Positions 7,972 to 16,488 of a stretch of DNA of 64,000 nt are shown here, piece after piece. The stretch's first letter is position 1, and each line of letters begins with the position of its first letter. The notes beneath the pieces were generated by a model. It was not told where the DNA came from and searched no databases. It saw only the letters and a program-made list of their open reading frames with translations. The stretch is taken from assembly GCF_024199795.1 (NCBI RefSeq), contig NZ_JANADK010000001.1:3224001-3288000 (forward strand), written 5' to 3'. Position numbers and translations under genes: made by a program. This DNA is from Bradyrhizobium sp. CCGB01 (GTDB lineage Bacteria; Pseudomonadota; Alphaproteobacteria; Rhizobiales; Xanthobacteraceae).

Positions 7972-9206
7972 CAGAAGCCAAACCCCAGTTGTGTTGCCTT
8001 TGGTTTGAACCGTTCGATGAGCCCGGCAGCATCGAGGCGATGCGGGGCGGGCCGGTGATCGCTGAGCACGATGAACGGCAGTGCCTTGTTGCGGGGGACG
8101 TGCAGCCGCGCCAGATCGGCCACGCGAATGGTGGTGGTGCGCCGCGTCGCGATGATGCGTTCGACCGCCTTGGTGCCGAAGCCGGGCACACGCAGCAGCT
8201 CCTCGCGGCTGGCGCGATTGACGTCGAGCGGAAAGCGGTCGCGATGGCGCAGCGCCCAGGCGAGTTTTGGATCGATGTCGAGCGGCAGCATCGCGCTGTC
8301 GTCGACGATCTCCGCAACGTCGAATCCATAAAACCGCATCAGCCAGTCGGCCTGGTAGAGCCGATGCTCGCGCAGCAGCGGCGGGGCGCGCAGAGGCAGC
8401 GCGCGGCTGGCATCGGGGATCGGGCTGAAGGCGGAGTAGTAGACGCGCCTCAGCCGGTAGGAGCCGTAGAGATTGGCGCTGGTGTGCAGAATGGTGTGAT
8501 CATTTGCACTGTCGGCGCCGACGATCATCTGCGTGCTTTGTCCGGCCGGCGCGAAGCGCTGCGGCCTGGCCTTCGTCTTCGCGCTGCGGCCTTCCTCGGC
8601 CTCGTCGAGCTTCAGCCGCAGCCGGCCCATGGTGCGGCGGATCGCACGCACGTCCTTCTCCGGCGCGAATTGCTGCAGGCTCGTCTCCTCAGGCATCTCG
8701 ATGTTGATGGAGAGACGATCGGCATATTTGCCGGCTTCCGCGATCAGCGCGTCGTCGGCCTCCGGAATGGTCTTGAGATGGATGTAGCCGCGGAAGTGAT
8801 GCTCCTCGCGCAGTTTGCGCGCGACGCTGACCACCTGCTCCATGGTGTAGTCGGGGCTGCGGATGATGCCGGAGGAGAGGAATAGCCCTTCGATGTAGTT
8901 GCGCCGGTAGAAGTCGAGCGTGAGCTTGACTACTTCGTCGATAGTGAAGCGGGCGCGCGGCACGTTCGAGGAAGCGCGGTTGACGCAATAGAGGCAGTCG
9001 TAATTGCAGGCGTTGGTCAGCAGCACCTTGAGCAGCGAGATGCAGCGGCCGTCCGGCGCGTAGGAATGGCAGATGCCCATGCCCGGCGCGGTCGAGCCCA
9101 TGCCCTTGCCGTCGCTGGAATCCCGCTTCTCGGTGCCGCTGGAGGCACAGGACGCGTCGTACTTGGCGGCGTCTGCCAAAATCTCCAGCTTGCGTTGCAC
9201 GTCCAT
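7971..9206 (-). CDS. Putative DNA modification/repair radical SAM protein
   Basis: A protein of 411 residues when started at the ATG at 9206, which has AAAGGGA upstream; the frame stays open farther upstream but the N-terminus MDVQRKLEILADAAKYDAS fits the family. The radical SAM cluster motif CNYDCLYC (C-x3-C-x2-C, about residues 70-77) follows a Cys-rich leader. A helix-hairpin-helix DNA-binding segment is near the C-terminus (VNRASREELLRVPGFGTKAVERI). The family is the radical SAM protein habitually linked to UdgX/DUF4130 genes, assigned to DNA repair or modification by context only; the reaction is unknown. It shares its promoter gap, with an SOS box, with the divergent imuA-imuB-dnaE2 operon. 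Confidence 0.9.
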   Translation of the reverse strand: MDVQRKLEILADAAKYDASCASSGTEKRDSSDGKGMGSTAPGMGICHSYAPDGRCISLLKVLLTNACNYDCLYCVNRASSNVPRARFTIDEVVKLTLDFYRRNYIEGLFLSSGIIRSPDYTMEQVVSVARKLREEHHFRGYIHLKTIPEADDALIAEAGKYADRLSINIEMPEETSLQQFAPEKDVRAIRRTMGRLRLKLDEAEEGRSAKTKARPQRFAPAGQSTQMIVGADSANDHTILHTSANLYGSYRLRRVYYSAFSPIPDASRALPLRAPPLLREHRLYQADWLMRFYGFDVAEIVDDSAMLPLDIDPKLAWALRHRDRFPLDVNRASREELLRVPGFGTKAVERIIATRRTTTIRVADLARLHVPRNKALPFIVLSDHRPAPHRLDAAGLIERFKPKATQLGFGF

Positions 9207-9288
9207 TCTTGAATCCCTTTGATTCCGCTCATGAATCCGACAGGGCACCAATTCGATTGACTCAGGGCGTCCCGTTAGCTTTATATTA

Positions 9289-9303
9289 GAACATATCATG
9301 AAC
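9289..9303. promoter_or_regulatory. LexA (SOS) box, GAAC-N7-GAAC
   Basis: GAACATATCATGAAC is an exact match to the alphaproteobacterial LexA operator (GTTC-N7-GTTC read on the other strand). It lies 66 bp upstream of the imuA start and 82 bp upstream of the radical-SAM start, in the only gap between the two divergent operons, so one LexA site could control both. Confidence 0.88.
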
Positions 9304-9369
9304 AAATGAGCCAGCCGTTGGTTCTCTTTTCGAGAGCCATCGGCAATCACCTCTGAAGGAGCGGCGTAT

Positions 9370-10158
9370 ATGAGCGGCGCACGTATGAGCGCGCTTGCGA
9401 CCTTGCGCGGCCAGATCGAGCGCATCGAGACGGCGGAGGTCGTGCATCAGCAGGATCGCGTCGCACTCGGCCACAGCGAGGCCGACAGCGCGCTGAAGGG
9501 CGGGCTCGCGCGCGCGGTGATCCACGAAGTGTTTTGCGAGGGCCGACAGGGGACGGCCGCGACGGGTTTTGTTATGGGCCTCGCGGGGCGCGTCTCGGCA
9601 CAGCGGCCGCTATTGTGGGTGCGGCAGGATTTTTCGGAACTCGAGACCGGCGCGCTGTCGATGAGCGGGCTCGCCGAGCTCGGCCTCGATCCGCGCCGCG
9701 TGGTGATGGTGCGCGCGGCCGATGTCGAGAGCGCGCTGCGCACCTCGGCCGACGCGCTCGCCTGCGATGCGCTCGGTGCCGTCGTGCTCGAGCTCTGGGG
9801 CGAGACCAGGCAGTTCGATCTGGTGGCGAGCCGCAAGCTGACGCTGGCCGCGCAAGGCTCCGGTGTCACCGGGCTGCTGCTGCGCATGGCCGCGCAGCCT
9901 TTGCCGTCGACTGCGGAAACCAGATGGATGCTGCGCGCGGCACATTCGCCGCCAGGCGCAGCATGGAGCGCCTGGGGCGCGCCGCGCTTCGATGCCGAGC
10001 TGTTGCGCAATCGTCATGGCCCGTGCGGCCGTTGGATCATGGAATGGAAATGTGATGAGTGCCAGTTCAGTGAACCGTCGGCGTATCCTCAGCCTGTGGC
10101 TGCCGCGCCTGCCAATCGACCGGATCCAGCGTTTCTTCAACAGCGCCGGGCTGGGTAA
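9370..10158 (+). CDS. imuA: ImuA, accessory protein of the SOS mutasome
   Basis: A 262-residue SulA/RecA-like protein. Residues 1-60 contain the characteristic opening (ATLRGQIERIE, then LKGGLARAVIHEVF), followed by a RecA-fold core (RPLLWVRQDFSELETG, VVLELWGE) without a functional Walker A. In Caulobacter and mycobacteria ImuA/ImuA' works with ImuB and DnaE2 in damage-induced mutagenesis. The start has AGGAG at ideal spacing; an alternative ATG lies 15 bp downstream. The C-terminal 35 residues overlap imuB in another frame by about 100 bp. That is a long overlap, and it implies strict coupling of translation. It is the first gene of the SOS operon. Confidence 0.9.
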   Translation: MSGARMSALATLRGQIERIETAEVVHQQDRVALGHSEADSALKGGLARAVIHEVFCEGRQGTAATGFVMGLAGRVSAQRPLLWVRQDFSELETGALSMSGLAELGLDPRRVVMVRAADVESALRTSADALACDALGAVVLELWGETRQFDLVASRKLTLAAQGSGVTGLLLRMAAQPLPSTAETRWMLRAAHSPPGAAWSAWGAPRFDAELLRNRHGPCGRWIMEWKCDECQFSEPSAYPQPVAAAPANRPDPAFLQQRRAG

Positions 10159-11647
10159 GACGAATGATCCCAGCATTGTCGTTATCAAGGACAACAATGC
10201 GCTGGTGATCCATGCGCTCGACGAGGCCGCCGAGCGCCTCGGCCTGCACATCGGTCAGCCGCTGGCGAATGCGCGGGCGATGTGCCCGGACTTGAAAGTG
10301 TTCGATGCCGATGTCGTGGCCGATGCGAAGACGCTCAGCGACATCGCCGATTGGTGCGACCGCTTCACGCCGCTGGTGGCGCTCGATGCGCCGCACGGGC
10401 TGTTTCTCGACATCACCGGCTGCGCGCATCTGTTCGGCGGCGAGGCCGCGCTGTTGCAGACGCTGGTCCGTGCCCTCGCTCGCCAGGGCTTTGCCGTCAG
10501 CGCGGCGATCGCCGGCACCTCGGTCTGCGCGCGTACGCTGACGCGGCAGGCCTCCGGCACCATCGTCGCCGATGGCGGGGAGGCGGCGGCGATCGACCGG
10601 TTTCCGGTATCAGCACTCGGCGCGGGCGAGGCCATCACCACCGGCCTGCGCCGCGCCGGGCTGAAGACCATCGGCGATGTCGCATCGCGCAGCGCCTCCG
10701 AGATCACGGCGCGGTTCGGCGCACGGTTCTCCACACTGCTCGCGCATGCGCTGGGGCAGGGCGATGCGCCGATCAACCCGCGAAAGCCGCTGCCCGATTA
10801 CATCGTCGAGAAACGTTTCGCCGAGCCGATCGCGACCGACGCCATGATCGCGATGACGCTGTCCCGGCTCGCGGACACGCTGATCGCCTCCATGGAGAAG
10901 CAGGGCAAGGGCGCGCGGCGCCTGGAAGCCGCGTTCTTCCGCACCGACGGCGTGGTGCGCGCGATCATGGTCGAGACCGGGCGCCCGGTGACGCGAAGCG
11001 CCGTGATCGACCGGCTGTTTCGCGAACGCCTCGATGCGCTCGCCGATCCCCTCGATCCCGGTTTCGGCTTCGACATGGTGCGGCTGTCGGCAAGCCGCAC
11101 CGAGATCGTGGTGCAGGAGCAGCGCGATCTCGACGCCCATGTTCACGACAATGACGAGCTCGCCGCGTTGATCGACCGCATCGCCGCGCGCATCGGCGGA
11201 AGGCGCGTCGTCGTCCACCTGCCGCAGGACACCCATATCCCCGAATGTGCGGTGCTGGCGGCGCCTGCCCAGCACCATCTCGCCGCCGCCATGCAGGCCG
11301 AATGGCCGGCGCGGGCCGAGAGCGAGCCGCCGCTGCGCCCGCTCAGGCTGTTCGACAAGCCGGAGCCGATCAAGGTGCCGTTCGCGACCGTGCCCGACGG
11401 TCCGCCGCATCAATTCACCTGGCGCCGCGCGCTGCATGCCGTGGTGCGGGTGGAAGGGCCCGAGCGCATCGCGATGGAATGGTGGCGGCAGGACGGCAAG
11501 CAGCTGACGCGGGATTATTTCCGCATCGAGGATGCCGAAGGCCTGCGTTTCTGGATCTTTCGCGACGGTCTTTATGAGGGGGAGGTGTTCGACGGCGACG
11601 GCGAGCCCGCGTCTCCCGGCTGGTATGTGCACGGTCTCTTCGCATGA
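10055..11647 (+). CDS. imuB: ImuB, catalytically dead Y-family polymerase homologue
   Basis: This protein of 530 residues starts at the ATG at 10055 (GGAAATG precedes it); an open frame extends upstream over imuA but is a shadow. The Y-family palm is recognisable (RRRILSLWLPRLPIDRI, then APHGLFLDITGCAHLFGG), yet the carboxylates that bind metal in active Y-family polymerases are absent, as in ImuB of other species. The C-terminal region contains PLRLFDKPEPI, which fits the sliding-clamp-binding segment of ImuB. Its role is to recruit ImuA and DnaE2 to the beta clamp at lesions. The stop overlaps the dnaE2 start by 4 bp (ATGA). Confidence 0.92.
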   Translation: MSASSVNRRRILSLWLPRLPIDRIQRFFNSAGLGKTNDPSIVVIKDNNALVIHALDEAAERLGLHIGQPLANARAMCPDLKVFDADVVADAKTLSDIADWCDRFTPLVALDAPHGLFLDITGCAHLFGGEAALLQTLVRALARQGFAVSAAIAGTSVCARTLTRQASGTIVADGGEAAAIDRFPVSALGAGEAITTGLRRAGLKTIGDVASRSASEITARFGARFSTLLAHALGQGDAPINPRKPLPDYIVEKRFAEPIATDAMIAMTLSRLADTLIASMEKQGKGARRLEAAFFRTDGVVRAIMVETGRPVTRSAVIDRLFRERLDALADPLDPGFGFDMVRLSASRTEIVVQEQRDLDAHVHDNDELAALIDRIAARIGGRRVVVHLPQDTHIPECAVLAAPAQHHLAAAMQAEWPARAESEPPLRPLRLFDKPEPIKVPFATVPDGPPHQFTWRRALHAVVRVEGPERIAMEWWRQDGKQLTRDYFRIEDAEGLRFWIFRDGLYEGEVFDGDGEPASPGWYVHGLFA

Positions 11648-14600
11648 CCACGCCCGCTTATGCCGAGATCGGCATCACCACCAATTTCTCCTTCCTGCGC
11701 GGCGGCTCGGATCCGCGCGCTTACGTACATCAGGCCAGCAAGCTCGGCATTCCCGTGATCGGCATTGCCGATCACAACACGCTGGCCGGCGTGGTGCGCG
11801 CCTGGAGTGAGCTCGACAATGACAAGGTGCTGCACAAGCCCAAGCTCTTGATCGGTGCGCGCATCGTCTTCATCGACGGCACGCCCGACATTTTCGTCTA
11901 CCCGCGCGACCGCGCCGCCTATGGCCGGCTGTGCCAGCTCCTCACCCGAGGCAAGCGCGGCGACGACATCACGCGGATCGAGAAGGGGGAATGCCGTCTC
12001 ACCTTCGCCGATCTCCTGGAATTTTCGGAAGGCCAGCTCCTGGTCCTGACGCTGCCGCATCGCTTCGAGGCCGAGCGGGCGCTGGATGTTCTCGCCAAAC
12101 TCAGGGCGAGCCGCGCCGAAGGCGTGTGGTTGGCGGCGAGCCTGATCTATCGCGGCGACGACCGCCGCCGCCTGGCGCGGCTCGACGATCTCGCCGCCAA
12201 GGCAAACGTGCCGCTGCTCGCGACCAACGAGGTGCTCTATCACGATCCCGGCCGCCGTCCGCTTCAGGACGTGCTGACCTGCATCCGGGAAAAGACCACC
12301 ATTGAAGCTGTCGGACGAAAGCTCGAAGCCAATGCCGAGCGCTTCCTGAAGACGCCCCGCGAAATGGTGCGGCTGTTCCGCGATTTTCCCGAGGCGATCG
12401 CGGAGACCATGCGCTTTGCGGACAGGATCGACTTCACGCTCGACCAGCTCAAATACCAATATCCGGACGAGCCGGTGCCGCCGGGCAAGACCGCGCAGGG
12501 GCATCTGGAGGATCTGACCTGGGCGGGTGTCGACAAATACTTCGGCGGTATCGACAACATTGACGCAAAGCTGCGCGCCACCCTCAAGAAAGAGCTCGCG
12601 CTGATCGCCGAGCTGAAATACGCGCATTATTTCCTCACCGTGCATGACATCGTGCACTATGCGCGCAGCCAGAACATCCTGTGCCAGGGGCGGGGATCGG
12701 CGGCGAACTCGGCCGTCTGCTACGTGCTCGGTATCACCTCGGTCGACCCGACCAAGGTGGATCTGCTGTTCGAGCGTTTCATCTCCAAGGAGCGCCTCGA
12801 GCCGCCCGACATCGATGTCGATTTCGAGCATTCGCGGCGCGAGGAGGTGATGCAATATGTCTATCGCCGCTACGGCCGCCACCGCGCTGCGATCATCGCC
12901 ACAATCATCCATTACCGTCCGCGCAGCGCCATCCGCGATGTCGGCAAGGCGCTGGGCCTGACCGAGGACGTCACCGCCGCACTCGCCGACACCGTCTGGG
13001 GCAGCTGGGGCAAGGGCCTCAACGACATGCAGGTCAGGCAGGCCGGGCTCGATCCCAACAATCCCATGATCAACCTCGCGGTCGAGCTTGCGACCGAGCT
13101 GATCGAATTCCCGCGTCACCTTTCCCAGCATGTCGGCGGCTACGTGCTGACCCAGGACCGGCTCGACACCTATGTTCCGATCGGCAACGCCGCGATGGAC
13201 GACCGCACCTTCATTGAATGGGACAAGGACGACGTCGACGCGCTCAACATGATGAAGGTCGACGTGCTCGCGCTGGGCATGCTGACCTGTATCCGGAAAT
13301 GTTTTGATCTGATCGCGGACCACAAGGGGACGCGTTACGAGCTTGCGGATATCAAGGGGGAGGATGACGACGAAGTCTATCAGATGCTGCAGCGGGGCGA
13401 GTCGCTCGGCGTGTTCCAGGTCGAGAGCCGCGCGCAGATGAACATGCTTCCGCGCCTGAAGCCGCGGACGTTCTACGATCTCGTCATCGAGGTTGCGATC
13501 GTGCGGCCCGGGCCGATCCAGGGCGATATGGTGCATCCGTATTTGCGGCGGCGGAACGGTCAGGAGAAAGTGACCTACCCCTCGCCATCGCCCGAGCATG
13601 GTCCTGCAGACGAGCTCTACAAGGTGCTGCACAAGACGAAGGGCGTGCCTTTGTTCCAGGAACAGGCGATGCGCATCGCGATCGAGGCGGCAAGATTCAC
13701 CTCCGAGGAGGCCAACGGCCTGCGCCGCTCGATGGCGACCTTCCGCAATGTCGGCACCATCGGCCAATACGAGGAGAAGCTGATCGGCAACATGGTCGCG
13801 CGCGGCTACGATGCCAACTTCGCCAGAAGCTGTTTCGACCAGATCAAGGGCTTTGGCTCCTACGGTTTTCCCGAGAGCCACGCGGCAAGCTTTGCGCAGC
13901 TCGTCTACATCTCGTCATGGCTGAAGTACCATCACCCCGATGCGTTCTGCTGCGGCCTGCTGAACTCGCAGCCGATGGGATTTTACGCGCCGGCGCAGAT
14001 CGTCGGCGACGCCCGCAAGAACGGCGTCGAGGTGCGCGACATTGATGTCTCCTACAGCTTTGCGCAGAGCACGCCGGAGAATACCGATAAAAAATATTGC
14101 GCCGTGCGCCTCGGCTTCCGCCAGGTCGACGGTTTTCATTGGCTCGATCCGGATGAGGAGGAACTCAAGAGGCAGCAGGCGGAGCGGCAAGGCAAGGTCT
14201 ATGTCACCCAGGAAGACTGGGCCGACCGCATCATCAAGGCGCGCACCCGCCACCCCTTTACTTCGCTCGAAGACTTTGCCCGCGACACCGGCCTGCCCAA
14301 GCGCGCGCTGATCCTGCTCGCGGATGCCGATGCGTTCCGCTCGCTCGGGCTCGATCGCCGCGAGGCGCTGTGGCAGGTGCGGCGGTTGCCTGACGACGTG
14401 CCGCTGCCGCTATTCGAAGCGGCGACCGCACGCGAGCAACCGGACGAGCACGCAAAGCCGCTGCCGGTGATGCCGCGCGCCGAGCAGGTGGTCGCGGACT
14501 ACCAGACTATCCGCCTATCGCTGAAGGGCCATCCGATGGAATTTTTGCGTGAGATGTTTTCGCGCGAGCGTGTCGTCGCCTGCAAGGAGATCAGTCACGA

Positions 14601-15027
14601 AAACGAGCGGCGCCGCGTCCGCTGTGCTGGCGTGGTGCTGGTGCGGCAGCGGCCGGGCAGCGCCAGCGGCGTCGTGTTCATGACGCTGGAGGACGAAACC
14701 GGCATCGCCAATGTCGTGGTGTGGCCCAAAATCATGGAGCAGTATCGGAAAGAGGTGATGGGCGCGCGCCTGATCGAGGTGCAGGGCTACATTCAGAGCA
14801 GCCCGGAGAAGGTGACGCATCTGATCGCGCAGCGCATGATCGACCGTTCGCACGATCTGGTCGGTCTTGCCAACGATGCCCTGAGCCGCAAGCATCCGGT
14901 GCCGCCAGGAGCCACGGTGGTCGAGCCCCTCAACGATGACCCCCGCGCCCATGCGGATATGCCGGCACAAAAAATCCGCCACCCCCGCAACGTCCGCATC
15001 CTGCCGCCGTCGCGGGATTTTCATTGA
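11644..15027 (+). CDS. dnaE2: DnaE2 (ImuC), error-prone DNA polymerase III alpha subunit
   Basis: A full-length 1127-residue C-family polymerase. The N-terminal PHP domain starts at YAEIGITTNFSFLRGGSDP and contains GIADHNTLAG. The palm catalytic aspartates are in PPDIDVDFEHSRREEV (about 386-401) and NMMKVDVLALGML (about 534-546). The finger region includes GPIQGDMVHPY and LFQEQAMRIA, and a C-terminal OB fold (RVRCAGVVLVRQRPGSASG) is present. It is shorter than replicative DnaE1 and carried with imuA-imuB, so it is the SOS-induced translesion polymerase. An inverted repeat 27 bp downstream may end the transcript. Confidence 0.95.
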   Translation: MTTPAYAEIGITTNFSFLRGGSDPRAYVHQASKLGIPVIGIADHNTLAGVVRAWSELDNDKVLHKPKLLIGARIVFIDGTPDIFVYPRDRAAYGRLCQLLTRGKRGDDITRIEKGECRLTFADLLEFSEGQLLVLTLPHRFEAERALDVLAKLRASRAEGVWLAASLIYRGDDRRRLARLDDLAAKANVPLLATNEVLYHDPGRRPLQDVLTCIREKTTIEAVGRKLEANAERFLKTPREMVRLFRDFPEAIAETMRFADRIDFTLDQLKYQYPDEPVPPGKTAQGHLEDLTWAGVDKYFGGIDNIDAKLRATLKKELALIAELKYAHYFLTVHDIVHYARSQNILCQGRGSAANSAVCYVLGITSVDPTKVDLLFERFISKERLEPPDIDVDFEHSRREEVMQYVYRRYGRHRAAIIATIIHYRPRSAIRDVGKALGLTEDVTAALADTVWGSWGKGLNDMQVRQAGLDPNNPMINLAVELATELIEFPRHLSQHVGGYVLTQDRLDTYVPIGNAAMDDRTFIEWDKDDVDALNMMKVDVLALGMLTCIRKCFDLIADHKGTRYELADIKGEDDDEVYQMLQRGESLGVFQVESRAQMNMLPRLKPRTFYDLVIEVAIVRPGPIQGDMVHPYLRRRNGQEKVTYPSPSPEHGPADELYKVLHKTKGVPLFQEQAMRIAIEAARFTSEEANGLRRSMATFRNVGTIGQYEEKLIGNMVARGYDANFARSCFDQIKGFGSYGFPESHAASFAQLVYISSWLKYHHPDAFCCGLLNSQPMGFYAPAQIVGDARKNGVEVRDIDVSYSFAQSTPENTDKKYCAVRLGFRQVDGFHWLDPDEEELKRQQAERQGKVYVTQEDWADRIIKARTRHPFTSLEDFARDTGLPKRALILLADADAFRSLGLDRREALWQVRRLPDDVPLPLFEAATAREQPDEHAKPLPVMPRAEQVVADYQTIRLSLKGHPMEFLREMFSRERVVACKEISHENERRRVRCAGVVLVRQRPGSASGVVFMTLEDETGIANVVVWPKIMEQYRKEVMGARLIEVQGYIQSSPEKVTHLIAQRMIDRSHDLVGLANDALSRKHPVPPGATVVEPLNDDPRAHADMPAQKIRHPRNVRILPPSRDFH

Positions 15028-15053
15028 GGGTTATGCGCCTCCGGCAAAACTGC

Positions 15054-15145
15054 CGTAGGGTGGGCAAAGGCGCGTAAGCGCCGTGCCTACCTTCCTGAGG
15101 TTTGTCGGGAAAGTGGTGGGCACGCTTCGCTTTGCCCACCCTACG
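15054..15145. repeat. Long inverted repeat, 'CGTAGGGTGGGCAAAG' family
   Basis: The left arm CGTAGGGTGGGCAAAGGCG (15054-15072) pairs with CGCTTTGCCCACCCTACG (15128-15145). The same outer arms occur at 42697-42791, and a close variant at 61007-61097. The element could form a long hairpin just after dnaE2, between the convergent dnaE2 and SDR genes. Confidence 0.8.
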
Positions 15146-15170
15146 AAGTCTGCGATGAGGCCGCGTTTCC

Positions 15171-15941
15171 CTAAAAATTCACCCGGTTCGAGATCGCGCC
15201 GTCCACGACGAGATTGGAGCCCGTGGTGAACCCCGACACCGGGCTTGCCAGAAACACCGCCGCGCTTGCGATCTCCTGCGGCGTTGCCATGCGGCCGGTC
15301 GGATTGCGCTTCATCGCGTCGTTGTAACGCTCGGGCATGTTCTGCTCGATCATGTTCCAGACGCCGCCCTTGAAGTAGACGGTGCCGGGCGAGACCACGT
15401 TGACGCGGATTTTCTTCTTGGCGTATTGCCGCGCCAATCCTTTGGCCATGTGGATCAGCGCGGCCTTGATCGGGCCGTAGGAGCTGGCGAGATCGGCCTG
15501 CGCCGCCGAGATCGAGGAGATGATGACGAAGGCGGCATCGCCGCTTTTCTCGCCGCTGGCTTCGAGGAACGGCCGCGCGCCGTCGAACGCATGCACGGCG
15601 CCGAGCACGTCGAGCCGGAAGTTCTGCTCCCACGACGCCGCGTCGTGGCCCTGCGCCATCGCGCCGGCATTGGCGAACAGCAGGTCGACGCCGCCAAGCT
15701 CCTTTGCAGCGCTCTCGATCCAGGATTTCAGCGCCGCGCCGTCAGTGACATCGACCGGACCGCCAGTGGCGCGGATGCCGCTCGCTTTCAACTCGGCGAC
15801 GGTCGCCGCCACCTGATCCGCGTTGCGCGCGCACACCGCGACATTGGCGCCTTCACCGGCCAGCGTCGCCGCAATCGCCCGCCCGATGCCGCGCGTTCCA
15901 CCGAGCACGATGGCGTTTTTTCCTTTGAGACCGAGATCCAT
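15171..15941 (-). CDS. SDR-family NAD(P)-dependent oxidoreductase
   Basis: A classical short-chain dehydrogenase of 256 residues. The cofactor motif is GGTRGIG (about 14-20), with NAGAMAQG in the NAG position. The catalytic tetrad region is ISSISA (Ser) and SYGPIK (Tyr-x3-Lys), followed by VNVVSPGTVYFKGG and a C-terminal GFTTGSNLVVDGA. It will reduce or oxidise a small alcohol/ketone; the substrate is not predictable. It lies between two long inverted repeats, isolated from its neighbours, and is probably monocistronic. Confidence 0.9.
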   Translation of the reverse strand: MDLGLKGKNAIVLGGTRGIGRAIAATLAGEGANVAVCARNADQVAATVAELKASGIRATGGPVDVTDGAALKSWIESAAKELGGVDLLFANAGAMAQGHDAASWEQNFRLDVLGAVHAFDGARPFLEASGEKSGDAAFVIISSISAAQADLASSYGPIKAALIHMAKGLARQYAKKKIRVNVVSPGTVYFKGGVWNMIEQNMPERYNDAMKRNPTGRMATPQEIASAAVFLASPVSGFTTGSNLVVDGAISNRVNF

Positions 15942-16009
15942 TGTTTGGTTTTCCTTGTTGTTGGTCGTGCGGAGCTTAGTTATTTAGGCGAGGATGTCGA
16001 ATTCGTTCG

Positions 16010-16118
16010 CGGTGTCATACCCCGCGCAGGCGGGGTATCCAGTACGCTGTGACGTCTTGGCTCTATCTCCAGCGTCTCTGGAATACTGGATCATCCGCTT
16101 TCGCGGATGATGACACCG
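16010..16118. repeat. Long inverted repeat, 'GTGTCATACCCCGC' family
   Basis: The outer arms CGGTGTCAT (16010-16018) and ATGACACCG (16110-16118) pair, and the inner parts each contain a small hairpin (CCCCGCGCAGGCGGGG; CATCCGCTTTCGCGGATG), with CCAGTA...TACTGG between. A second copy with the same plan is at 55053-55153. It is located upstream of the SDR gene and downstream of the 95-residue membrane protein gene. Confidence 0.78.
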
Positions 16119-16144
16119 TACGAGATGGCCAAGAGCACGCCCCC

Positions 16145-16432
16145 TCATTCCGGCGCGGCCCCCACCGGCGGGCCGCCGGGCGGGCGGTGCAGGAAGGTCA
16201 GCGAGGCGTAGGCGCCGGCCCAGGAGCCGATCGCCGCGAAAGCGACATAGACCGCGTTTTCGGTGTAGCTGATCACGGCGTAGGAGGAGAGCATGTACCA
16301 GACCGCGCTCCAGTTCGCGGCCGACATGCGCTTGCGCGCGATCACGGCCGAGGTGAACATGACATAGACCGCGTCGGTGGCCGCCGTTGCGATGAACACG
16401 GCGCCCGCGGTGAGGGGATCGATGGCGGCCAT
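16145..16432 (-). CDS. Small conserved-looking membrane protein of unknown function
   Basis: A 95-residue protein with three hydrophobic segments: about residues 8-30 (LTAGAVFIATAATDAVYVMF), 42-60 (WSAVWYMLSSYAVISY) and 62-80 (AVYVAFAAIGSWAGAYASL). It ends in a Pro/Gly-rich tail. I do not recognise the family. Third-position GC and membrane pattern support a real gene. It is divergent from the CoA transferase, 56 bp away. Confidence 0.7.
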   Translation of the reverse strand: MAAIDPLTAGAVFIATAATDAVYVMFTSAVIARKRMSAANWSAVWYMLSSYAVISYTENAVYVAFAAIGSWAGAYASLTFLHRPPGGPPVGAAPE

Positions 16433-16488
16433 TGCATTCCTTTATGTGCTAATGGAGGGTCGTAAAAAAGTAAGGGAGAGAAGCGGTC

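Noticed and set aside
10055..11647. Missing polymerase carboxylates in imuB as a sign of a pseudogene
   Set aside because: Loss of the catalytic acids is the normal state of ImuB, which acts as a clamp-binding scaffold; the frame is intact and coupled to dnaE2.
11572..13881. A 769-codon leftward open frame across dnaE2
   Set aside because: It is antisense to the certain dnaE2 and imuB coding sequence, is rich in His, Arg, Asp and Gly as expected for high-GC antisense frames, and shows no domain.
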